Origin: DATDOO01 sp035293245
GTDB taxonomy: Bacteria > Pseudomonadota > Gammaproteobacteria > Methylococcales > Methylococcaceae
Direction of reading: 5' to 3'
NCBI GenBank assembly: GCA_035293245.1
Contig: DATDOO010000334.1
Location: 1 to 13,931, forward strand
DNA: 13,931 nt
Both the position numbers and the translations under genes were made by a program. Shown in pieces: positions 1 through 5,450 of the stretch. The notes below the pieces were generated by a model. The model had not been told where the DNA came from, did no database searches, and was given only the letters and a program-made list of their open reading frames with translations. The first letter of the stretch is position 1. Each line of letters opens with the position of its first letter.

Positions 1-34
1 CCAGCAGGCACGCCAAGCCGGTCAAACGCCGCAT
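1..34 (-). CDS. Start of a truncated gene, translationally coupled to the SDR gene
   Basis: Only the first 11 codons are inside the window. On the minus strand the SDR stop codon TGA (36-34) shares its last base with an ATG (34-32), the classic TGATG coupling. The readable start is M-R-R-L-T-G-L-A-C-L-L, a basic N-terminus followed by hydrophobic residues, as in a signal peptide or a lipoprotein (the L-A-C-L could be an early lipobox). The rest lies beyond base 1. I infer an exported or lipid-anchored protein co-expressed with the SDR gene. No function can be assigned, and a chance ATG cannot be excluded. Confidence 0.45.
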   Translation of the reverse strand, partial: MRRLTGLACLL

Positions 35-915
35 CACGGCGCCCTGCCCTTTTCCACGGTTACGGCCTTGCCAGGCGCCGGGGCCTTACCCCGGCACATG
101 CCGATCAGGCGCAGAAACCACGGCTTGGCGAGCAGGCGGACCATGCGATCGCCCGCCTGAGCGGACAAAGCATCGCCCCACAACAATAAATTGGGCTGCC
201 AGGGGATCACCACGCGGGGCTGCTTCTTACGCACCGCCTTCATGATCTTCCCGGCCACGTAATCGGCCGCCATGGGCCGCATGTGATGGAAAGGCGCGGG
301 GACGGCGCCCGCAGCGACCGCTTCGAAAAACGCCGAGCGGGTCAGGGCCGGATGGAGGGTGGACACGCCGATCCCGCTGCCGGCGAGTTCCTGGCGGAGC
401 GCATCGGAAAAAGCCGCGACGGCGTGCATGGCCGCCGAATAGGCGCCGAAGCCGGGAAACGCCTTTCGCCCCACCACGGAGGAGATATTGACGATGTGGC
501 CGCTGCCCTGCCTGCGCATGATCGGCAGCACCGCCTGAACGCAGAACACCTTGCCGGAAAAGCTGGTCGCCATGATGGCCTGGAAATCATCCAGGAAACT
601 TTCCTGTTCGGCCGTGCCCGCCGCGCCGCCGCCGGCGTTGTTGACCAGGACGTCGATCCTGCCGAATTCCTTATCAACCTCCCCGACCAAGGCTTGCACC
701 TCTTCTCGCCGCGACACGTCGGCCGGCATGGCGCGTACATCTGGATGGACACAGCGTATTTCGTCGGCGGCGCCTTCGAGTGTGTCCCGGGAGCGGGCCA
801 CCAGAATCGTCGTGGCTCCCGCCCTTGCGAAAGCCAGCGCCGTAGCGCGGCCAATGCCGCTGGAAGCGCCGGTGACGATGACTACCTGTCCTTTCCAGTC
901 GGGTTTCCTGAACAT
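34..915 (-). CDS. SDR family oxidoreductase-like protein lacking catalytic Lys and Asn
   Basis: This is a 293-residue short-chain dehydrogenase/reductase fold protein, probably cytoplasmic. Visible landmarks are the nucleotide-binding TGASSGIG (residues 15-22), the NNAGG loop (92-96), the Ser of NISS (S146) and Y159, spaced 13 apart as in classical SDRs. The YxxxK motif reads Y-S-A-A-M, so the catalytic lysine is M163, and the usual Asn of the helix-4 motif is S118. Both are single-base changes from the expected codons (AAG to ATG, AAC to AGC). The C-terminal extension of about 100 residues resembles membrane-associated SDRs of unknown substrate. The start at 915 has a strong AGGAGG ribosome site. 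A palindrome lies just upstream and a MarR gene precedes it on the same strand, suggesting MarR control. The fold is certain; the catalytic activity is doubtful. Confidence 0.93.
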   Translation of the reverse strand: MFRKPDWKGQVVIVTGASSGIGRATALAFARAGATTILVARSRDTLEGAADEIRCVHPDVRAMPADVSRREEVQALVGEVDKEFGRIDVLVNNAGGGAAGTAEQESFLDDFQAIMATSFSGKVFCVQAVLPIMRRQGSGHIVNISSVVGRKAFPGFGAYSAAMHAVAAFSDALRQELAGSGIGVSTLHPALTRSAFFEAVAAGAVPAPFHHMRPMAADYVAGKIMKAVRKKQPRVVIPWQPNLLLWGDALSAQAGDRMVRLLAKPWFLRLIGMCRGKAPAPGKAVTVEKGRAP

Positions 916-926
916 AACGCCTCCTC

Positions 927-940
927 TGTGTAGCTACACA
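927..940. promoter_or_regulatory. Perfect 14-bp palindrome, likely MarR operator
   Basis: TGTGTAGCTACACA is a perfect inverted repeat in the 39-bp gap between the MarR stop (955) and the SDR start (915), just upstream of the SDR ribosome site. MarR dimers typically bind palindromes of this size. The position suggests repression of the SDR gene by the adjacent regulator. The regulator assignment is inference. Confidence 0.6.
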
Positions 941-954
941 TAAGCAAAATATTT

Positions 955-1419
955 TCAGCGTGCCTGCGTGACTTTGACCAGATTCGCCAATCCTTCCATC
1001 AGCGTTTGCAGGCGCTCTTCGCTCAGGGAATCCTTGATGTGGGCCTGCGCCTGTTCCCACAGGGGATACGCCTTCGCCAGCACGGCACGCCCCTCGTCCG
1101 AAAGGGTCGCCAGGCGCGTGCGGCGGTCCTGGCCCGCGGCTACCCGGATCAATCCCTGTTTTTGCAACACCTCCAGGTTGCGGGTCAGAGTCGTCCGGTC
1201 CATGACTGCGATCTCGGCGAGTTGCGTCACGGAAACGGGCCCGGCCATCCGGATGGCGACCAGCAGGGAGAACTGGGTGCCGCGGATGCCCGCCTGGCGC
1301 AGCATGTCGTCGTACAACTGGCTCACGGATCGCATGGTCTTGCGCAGATTGAATCCGGTGCAGTCCATGCAGCAGCCGTAATCCGGCTCCCTGATCGGCG
1401 ATTCGGCGGAATGATGCAT
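955..1419 (-). CDS. MarR family transcriptional regulator
   Basis: A winged-helix regulator of 154 residues from the ATG at 1419. The frame is open back to an ATG at 1506, but that longer version reads through the palindromic AT-rich promoter region and adds 29 unconvincing residues, so I prefer 1419. The N-terminus carries a Cys cluster (G-C-C-M-D-C) followed by NLRKTMRSVSQLYDDML, typical of one MarR subgroup. The HTH follows (VTQLAEIAVMDRTTLTRNLEVL), then the wing with D-R-R-T-R and the dimerisation helices at the C-terminus. The cysteines could sense oxidants or electrophiles, as in other MarR proteins, but this is inferred. It lies upstream of the SDR gene on the same strand and probably controls both that gene and itself. 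Confidence 0.92.
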   Translation of the reverse strand: MHHSAESPIREPDYGCCMDCTGFNLRKTMRSVSQLYDDMLRQAGIRGTQFSLLVAIRMAGPVSVTQLAEIAVMDRTTLTRNLEVLQKQGLIRVAAGQDRRTRLATLSDEGRAVLAKAYPLWEQAQAHIKDSLSEERLQTLMEGLANLVKVTQAR

Positions 1420-1454
1420 CGGACGTTGACCCAAGTGGCGTCGGCTTAAAAGGA

Positions 1455-1470
1455 GTATATACACATATAT
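1455..1470. promoter_or_regulatory. AT-rich imperfect palindrome upstream of the MarR gene
   Basis: GTATATACACATATAT is a near-palindrome 36 bp upstream of the MarR start, in the gap between the MarR gene and the plus-strand gene after it. On the minus strand it contains TGTGTA, the same half-site found in the palindrome before the SDR gene. It may therefore be a second, autoregulatory MarR site overlapping the promoter. The evidence is sequence symmetry and position only. Confidence 0.4.
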
Positions 1471-1560
1471 GGACGCGTCAAGAACGAACGAATTCCTTCT
1501 TTCCATGGCTTGGCGGCCCGTCGGCGCACCGACACTCTAGGCACGCCGGCGGACGGCCGG

Positions 1561-2463
1561 ATGCGGCCCCTGGGGGCCGCGACGCTTTCCCTGCTGGACG
1601 ACGGCGGAATGCGGCTGGCCGACGTGGAGTTCGATGCCCGCGGGACCATGGGCATCCGGCAAGGGCAGGTCGCGGACTGCCCGCCGTCGGACTCCCAGGC
1701 ATCGGTGTCCGCGGCGGCTCGCAGCGCGTGGCAGGCCTGCATCCGCCGCCAGTCGGCGTGGACCATGACCTGGGCCGAGCGGGTGCGCGCCGCCGATCTC
1801 CGCTTCGGCGCCTGCGACATTCGGCGCATCCCCGTCGTTCTGGCGAAATCCGGGGACGCATGGTGGCTGTGGCGGGCGCCCTTGCCCCACGTGGGCGGCG
1901 ATCCCTACACCGTGATCGCCATCCTGCCGGGACTCTCCCTCTTCCGCGCCTGGGCGGGGCATCGCCTGCAAGACAATGGGGTGCGGAAAATCACCGGGGC
2001 GAAGCTGTCAGCGGCGAGCGGCTGGATCGAATCCCCGGCTTTCGACGTCGAGATTCGCTCGCCGGCTGCGAGCCGTCCACGGAAAGGCTGGACGAGTTCG
2101 TTTTCTACGACGGGCCACGCTTCAAGCCCAAGGTGGTGCGCTATTACGAACGCTATCCGCTGCACTTCAAATGTGCCTTTCGACGCTTGCGGCAAGTTCC
2201 AAAGCTGGCGCCCCACGAGCTTGCCGGCCGAACCGATCGCGCCGGCGGAAAAACCCGATTACTGCGCCCCCACGGGCAAAGCCGATTGCCGCCATTACGA
2301 TTTTCCGGGAGACCGCGCCCCGAACTTCAAGGCGATTCAGTCCAACGGGCACGGGACCGTTTCCGTCCTGGCACGCTCCAGTGCGTTCAGGGATGACCAG
2401 GCGGTGCGGGTGCAAAGCATCGACTATGGCAAAACCTGGACATTTGCCGTCGAACAGCGATGA
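1561..2463 (+). CDS. Uncharacterised protein with an out-of-frame internal block
   Basis: I do not recognise this family. The open frame extends from a TTG at 1510, but the first convincing ATG is at 1561, giving 300 residues. The first part looks like real protein (W-W-L-W-R-A-P-L-P-H-V-G-G-D-P-Y-T near 1860-1910). From about 2060 to 2178 the open frame gives Ser/Arg/Thr-rich text, while the +3 frame gives plausible protein (LDEFVFYDGPRFKPKVVRYY). After 2180 the first frame is plausible again (DACGKFQSW onward). The end has SIDYGKTWTF, resembling an Asp-box (S-x-D-x-G-x-T-W) of sialidase-like beta-propellers. This suggests one base lost near 2060 and one gained near the TTT at 2178-2180. It overlaps the next gene by ATGA. 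No signal peptide is evident. Confidence 0.55.
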   Translation: MRPLGAATLSLLDDGGMRLADVEFDARGTMGIRQGQVADCPPSDSQASVSAAARSAWQACIRRQSAWTMTWAERVRAADLRFGACDIRRIPVVLAKSGDAWWLWRAPLPHVGGDPYTVIAILPGLSLFRAWAGHRLQDNGVRKITGAKLSAASGWIESPAFDVEIRSPAASRPRKGWTSSFSTTGHASSPRWCAITNAIRCTSNVPFDACGKFQSWRPTSLPAEPIAPAEKPDYCAPTGKADCRHYDFPGDRAPNFKAIQSNGHGTVSVLARSSAFRDDQAVRVQSIDYGKTWTFAVEQR

Positions 2464-3491
2464 CGACAACCGATCGGGATAGCGGTGCCCGGACCGTCAA
2501 GCGGCTCTCGTTCCTGGCGCTGCTGGGGGCAATGGCGATCACCCTGGCCATGGTCAGGGTGCTGCAACCCGTGACTGTGAAGGCGGGCCTCCTTTTTTCC
2601 GGCTGGCTGTTGCTGCCCTATGTCCTGCTCGCGGGCATCGTGGCGCTACGGTCGCGGGACCGCGCCTCTGTGCTCGCCAATCTCGCAGCGATTTTGCTTG
2701 TGGCCGGTGCCGGTCTGAAGTTGCTGGCTGACGTGATTTTCGTCCACCCCGATCCGCAAGGCCCCATCGCCCTGCTGGTGGCGCCGATGCTACAGCTCGC
2801 CGGTATCGTGCTCGCCTTGCCGCTGCTGCATTGGGCCTTACGCCGGCCTTCCACACGCCGGGGCGCTCGGGATGAGCGTCGACCTTGCCGAACGGATCGC
2901 TTGGGATCCGGGAACGTCGCCGCCTCCTGCGTTTCGGCCTGCCCGTCTTCACCGTGCGGGTTGTGGCCGGCGTGGGGCGTGCGGGCTTCGGCAGAGCAGA
3001 AACTTTTCATCGCAGAAACGCAGTCGAATGGCTTATTTCGGCGATGTCTCTTTCGGCGGCAGGGCGGACACGTAGCGCAATGCCAGTCCGAGACCGGCGC
3101 TGAAGTCACCGTTGCCGCTCAGCCCCTCGGCGGCAATCACGACGAAGCCGGGCATCTTGTGCCTTGCACCGTCGCAGGGTTGCGCATGGGGGAGCCGCAG
3201 CGCCTCCGGTTCCGCGTCCTTGCCCACCCGGACCATCAAACCCTGTTTCGAGGCGCAGCACAGCATGTTGCCGTCGAGCATGAAGGTGATGCCGCCGAAC
3301 ATGCGCTTCTCGGTGACCGCCATCCCGGCCAGTGCGGCGCGCACCCGCTCGGCCAGACGTTGTATGTCGTCTCGCGTGCTCATGTCATGCTCCTTGGCGG
3401 ATTTCAGCGATCCATTCCGAAACCAGCTCTGCGACCCGTTCCGGGCGCTCTTCCGCCAGAAAATGGTGCCCCGGCCCGAACTGCCGGATGA
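2460..3491 (+). CDS. Four-helix membrane protein; C-terminal half of frame doubtful
   Basis: The ATG overlaps the stop of the preceding gene (ATGA), so the two are translationally coupled. Residues 1-137 form a small inner-membrane protein with four hydrophobic segments at about 16-35, 43-63, 70-95 and 101-126, separated by short charged loops. After residue 130 the sequence becomes Arg-, Cys- and Pro-rich and loses membrane character, and from 3033 it lies antisense to convincing TfoX and dehalogenase genes. The true protein most likely ends near 2875, where a TGA exists in frame 2, and a frameshift may have removed the natural stop. The coordinates given are those of the uninterrupted frame, with the end weakly supported. 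The function is unknown; with its upstream partner it may form an envelope pair. Confidence 0.45.
   Translation: MTTTDRDSGARTVKRLSFLALLGAMAITLAMVRVLQPVTVKAGLLFSGWLLLPYVLLAGIVALRSRDRASVLANLAAILLVAGAGLKLLADVIFVHPDPQGPIALLVAPMLQLAGIVLALPLLHWALRRPSTRRGARDERRPCRTDRLGSGNVAASCVSACPSSPCGLWPAWGVRASAEQKLFIAETQSNGLFRRCLFRRQGGHVAQCQSETGAEVTVAAQPLGGNHDEAGHLVPCTVAGLRMGEPQRLRFRVLAHPDHQTLFRGAAQHVAVEHEGDAAEHALLGDRHPGQCGAHPLGQTLYVVSRAHVMLLGGFQRSIPKPALRPVPGALPPENGAPARTAG
3033..3383 (-). CDS. TfoX/Sxy family N-terminal-domain protein
   Basis: This 116-residue protein matches the TfoX N-terminal domain: an N-terminal helix, then K-R-M-F-G-G-I-T-F-M-L-D-G-N-M (residues 26-40), C-C-A-S-K-Q-G-L-M-V-R-V-G-K-D, and later M-P-G-F-V-V-I. 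Full-length TfoX/Sxy, a competence regulator, has a second C-terminal domain that is absent here. Stand-alone N-domain proteins are common and mostly of unknown function, so a competence role should not be assumed. The ATG is one base downstream of the dehalogenase stop (TGACATG), with AAGGAG seven bases ahead, so the gene is the second in a two-gene operon. It ends with TAA at 3033. A plus-strand frame over the same bases is the weaker candidate. Confidence 0.9.
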   Translation of the reverse strand: MSTRDDIQRLAERVRAALAGMAVTEKRMFGGITFMLDGNMLCCASKQGLMVRVGKDAEPEALRLPHAQPCDGARHKMPGFVVIAAEGLSGNGDFSAGLGLALRYVSALPPKETSPK

Positions 3492-4314
3492 CCATGTGCG
3501 GGAGCAGCGCCTGCACTTCGCTGAGCCGCTTCCGCTGGGGCGGATAGTCGTCCGAGGGCACGACGCCGGGGGTAGCCTTGATCCATAGCACCGGGGTCTG
3601 GAACGACTTCAGCCCTTCCTGCAACTCCAGGAAGAAATCGTGGCTGGCTTTCGGCTTGCCACCGACGGGGAGCAGTTTCGGGAAACTGCCGATGGCCTTG
3701 CGCGAAGCGACGGTCGGGCAACTCTCGATGTAATGGTTTAGGGCCTCCGGGGAAATCGGGCAATTCTCGGGAATGAGCTTCTTGATCATGATGTTGAAAA
3801 CCTGGGTAAAAAGGTAACCCAGGGGCGAACGCATGAGTTTGAAGGGAACGCGGAATTTGGGTTCGAAGTCGTCCTCCCAGGTCATGGGCCACAGGAACGA
3901 TTCCATCAAAGCCAGGCCCTGAACATCGTCCCGATGTCGTAGCGCATAGTTGGCGGCCAGCGGGCCGCCCCAATCGTCGCCGACCAGGATCAATCTCTTC
4001 AGGCCGAGACGCCGGATGAATCCTGCGACGATTTCGGCGTGGAGCTTCAGTGTGTACTGGACAGCGGGCTTGTCCGACTTGCCGAACCCCAGCAGATCGA
4101 AGGCGATCACGCGCCGCGAGGTCGCTTCTGCCACCGGACCGATGACGTTGCGCCACAGGTAGGAGGAAGTGGGGTTTCCGTGGAAAAACAGGACCGGCTC
4201 TCCTTCGCCGACCTCGAGGTAATGAATCCTGAAGCCGTCGACTTTCACATAGCGGCTTTCGAAGGGGAAGGCGGACGGCGGCGACGGCAACTGAAATTTT
4301 CCTTCTGTGCTCAT
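3385..4314 (-). CDS. Haloalkane dehalogenase (alpha/beta hydrolase, subfamily II type)
   Basis: A 309-residue alpha/beta-hydrolase with every active-site feature of haloalkane dehalogenases, which hydrolyse a carbon-halogen bond to an alcohol plus halide. HGNPTSSYLWRN (45-56) supplies the halide-binding Asn N47. GDDWGGP holds the nucleophile D114 followed by the second halide-binding residue W115. MESFLWPM gives the acid E138, and GHHFLAEERP gives the base H284. Asn-Trp halide binding with the Glu at this place matches subfamily II (DhaA/LinB: N41, D106, W107, E130, H272). There is no signal peptide, so it is cytoplasmic. The ribosome site is GGGAGAGA. It is divergent from the HxlR gene and followed by the TfoX-domain gene. 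The natural substrate is unknown. The HxlR regulator probably controls it. Confidence 0.93.
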   Translation of the reverse strand: MSTEGKFQLPSPPSAFPFESRYVKVDGFRIHYLEVGEGEPVLFFHGNPTSSYLWRNVIGPVAEATSRRVIAFDLLGFGKSDKPAVQYTLKLHAEIVAGFIRRLGLKRLILVGDDWGGPLAANYALRHRDDVQGLALMESFLWPMTWEDDFEPKFRVPFKLMRSPLGYLFTQVFNIMIKKLIPENCPISPEALNHYIESCPTVASRKAIGSFPKLLPVGGKPKASHDFFLELQEGLKSFQTPVLWIKATPGVVPSDDYPPQRKRLSEVQALLPHMVIRQFGPGHHFLAEERPERVAELVSEWIAEIRQGA

Positions 4315-4359
4315 ACGAATCTCTCCCTTGAACGGATGGACGGTCGCGAATGCACCTCG

Positions 4360-4374
4360 CTTGCGTATTGCAAG
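4360..4374. promoter_or_regulatory. Operator palindrome 1, dehalogenase/HxlR intergenic region
   Basis: CTTGCGTATTGCAAG has perfect CTTGC/GCAAG arms around a 5-bp AT-rich centre. It lies 45 bp upstream of the dehalogenase start and is repeated almost exactly 28 bp to the right. This is a likely binding site for the adjacent HxlR dimer. Confidence 0.7.
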
Positions 4375-4387
4375 TATTCACGTTTAG

Positions 4388-4402
4388 CTTGCGATATGCA
4401 AG
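4388..4402. promoter_or_regulatory. Operator palindrome 2, dehalogenase/HxlR intergenic region
   Basis: CTTGCGATATGCAAG has the same arms and spacer length as the site at 4360-4374. Its centre is 28 bp from that site, close to three helical turns, so two dimers would bind roughly the same DNA face. A further lone CTTGC half-site follows at 4406-4410, just before the HxlR start at 4424. Placement fits autoregulation plus control of the divergent dehalogenase. Confidence 0.7.
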
Positions 4403-4423
4403 CGTCTTGCGTACGCTCGCCGC

Positions 4424-4849
4424 ATGAGCGACAAAGAGCTTGCCGGGCGGCGTTCCGGCTGCCCCATCAACATCACGCTGGAAGCCCTGGGAGACACCTG
4501 GTCGCTGCTGATCGTGCGCGACCTGATGTTCTTCGGTCGCAAGACCTACAACGAATTTCTGAATGGGGGGGAAAAGATCGCCACCAACATCCTGTCGGAC
4601 CGGCTGCAGCGGCTGGAATCCTCCGGCATCATCGCCAAGCAGCGCGACCCCGCCGATGCCCGGCGCCACCTATACAGCCTTACGGAGAAAGGCATCGACC
4701 TTGCCCCGGTGCTGGTGGAGATGATTCTTTGGGCGGCCCGCCACGAACGAACGGCCGCCCCGGCCGACGTTATCCGGGAAATGACGGAGAGCCGGGAGTC
4801 CTTTATCGCTCGAGTGCGCGAGCGCTGGCGGATGGAGGCAGCCACTTGA
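4424..4849 (+). CDS. HxlR family winged-helix regulator
   Basis: A 141-residue HxlR-type regulator. It shows the conserved N-terminal R-R-S-G-C-P-I-N with a single Cys (C13), L-G-D-T-W-S-L-L-I-V-R-D-L-M-F as the first core helix, the recognition region K-I-A-T-N-I-L-S-D-R-L-Q-R-L-E and the wing with D-P-A-D-A-R-R-H-L-Y-S-L-T-E-K-G. The C-terminal helices form the dimer interface. In several HxlR proteins the N-terminal Cys senses electrophiles or quinones, and the same may hold here. It is divergent from the dehalogenase gene, with paired palindromes between them. I infer control of that gene and of itself, possibly in response to a halogenated or electrophilic compound. Confidence 0.93.
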   Translation: MSDKELAGRRSGCPINITLEALGDTWSLLIVRDLMFFGRKTYNEFLNGGEKIATNILSDRLQRLESSGIIAKQRDPADARRHLYSLTEKGIDLAPVLVEMILWAARHERTAAPADVIREMTESRESFIARVRERWRMEAAT

Positions 4850-5108
4850 GAACCGGCGGCCGGCGCGGGGATGAGGCGCGGTCAGGTTACTTTTTCCGCC
4901 AACTTTCGGTTTTCCTGGCCGGCGCGGCACCGCTTGCGTATCGGGCCATCCGCCGATATTTCACGCGCCGCAGCACACGCTGTTCCCATAACCATAAAAC
5001 GGCAAATACATTATGTCATTTTCGATGCATCTTACCCATATTCTACTGGACGTCGCGTACCGCATAAGCTGATCCGCAAACGACATCACGGCGGCCTTTT
5101 CGCAGTGT

Positions 5109-5124
5109 GTAAGAAACTTCTTAC
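5109..5124. promoter_or_regulatory. Inverted repeat GTAAGAA-AC-TTCTTAC
   Basis: Perfect 7-bp arms with a 2-bp spacer, about 330 bp upstream of the multicopper oxidase gene. This is a candidate operator for a dimeric regulator; which one is unknown, and no regulator gene adjoins the operon except the HxlR gene, whose apparent site differs. Confidence 0.4.
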
Positions 5125-5164
5125 GCAAAAAAGATCATATTTCCCTCGCCGAACGAACAATACC

Positions 5165-5176
5165 GATTTTAAAATC
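5165..5176. promoter_or_regulatory. Perfect 12-bp AT-rich palindrome
   Basis: GATTTTAAAATC in the leader of the copper-oxidase operon. Short AT-rich palindromes can arise by chance, so support is limited to its clustering with other symmetric elements in the same 180 bp. Confidence 0.25.
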
Positions 5177-5200
5177 TGGTCCGCCAGTACAGATATCGTG

Positions 5201-5235
5201 ACCCTAGTGACATGCTAATTCACTTTGGCTAGGGT
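5201..5235. promoter_or_regulatory. Interrupted inverted repeat ACCCTAG/CTAGGGT
   Basis: The outer arms ACCCTAG (5201-5207) and CTAGGGT (5229-5235) are exact reverse complements 21 bp apart. Inside them AGTGA (5206-5210) can alternatively pair with TCACT (5220-5224). It could be an operator or an RNA structure in the leader of the multicopper oxidase operon. The function is inferred. Confidence 0.35.
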
Positions 5236-5261
5236 AGATATGCACAGCTTCTGGTTTCAGG

Positions 5262-5282
5262 AAAGCGCAACCAGCGCTTTTT
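5262..5282 (+). terminator. Hairpin with short T-run, terminator- or attenuator-like
   Basis: AAAGCGC (5262-5268), loop AACCA, GCGCTTT (5274-5280), then TT. The A-tract/T-tract symmetry looks like a weak intrinsic terminator. It is more than 400 bp after the HxlR stop but only 170 bp before the oxidase gene, so it may end a leader transcript or attenuate the operon. Confidence 0.4.
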
Positions 5283-5450
5283 GCGCGTTCAATGGATATT
5301 TATTCGGGAACCGTTACAACTAGTCTGCCAACGGGCATATCTGTCGACCACGGACAAATTCTGCTGCATCCCGGTTTGGCAGAAATACGAGCGGAATAGT
5401 CTGGAGTGACTTTTAAATGGCTCTTTCGGGTCACATGAGGTGATATACAA

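Larger units (their letters stand above)
4850..5450. other. 600-bp non-coding leader ahead of the copper-oxidase operon
   Basis: I see no credible gene here. Base composition falls visibly from GC-rich (to about 4970) to AT-rich, marking the left edge of a compositionally distinct segment that runs to about 9600. It contains a 16-bp inverted repeat (5109-5124), a 12-bp palindrome (5165-5176), an interrupted inverted repeat (5201-5235) and a hairpin with a short T-run (5262-5282), all listed separately. The ribosome site for the next gene is AGGTG at 5438-5442. I could not place a convincing sigma-70 promoter. Confidence 0.6.

Noticed and set aside
283..933. Plus-strand open frame opposite the SDR gene
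   Set aside because: Its translation is Arg/Gly/His-rich with no recognisable motif, and the minus strand encodes a clear SDR fold over the same bases.
3033..3383. Competence regulator Sxy/TfoX
   Set aside because: Only the N-terminal domain is present and no competence genes are near, so the name is limited to the domain family.
3404..4669. 421-residue minus-strand open frame
   Set aside because: It is an out-of-frame copy of the dehalogenase region and runs through the divergent promoter and into the HxlR gene; the composition is typical of GC-rich shadow frames.
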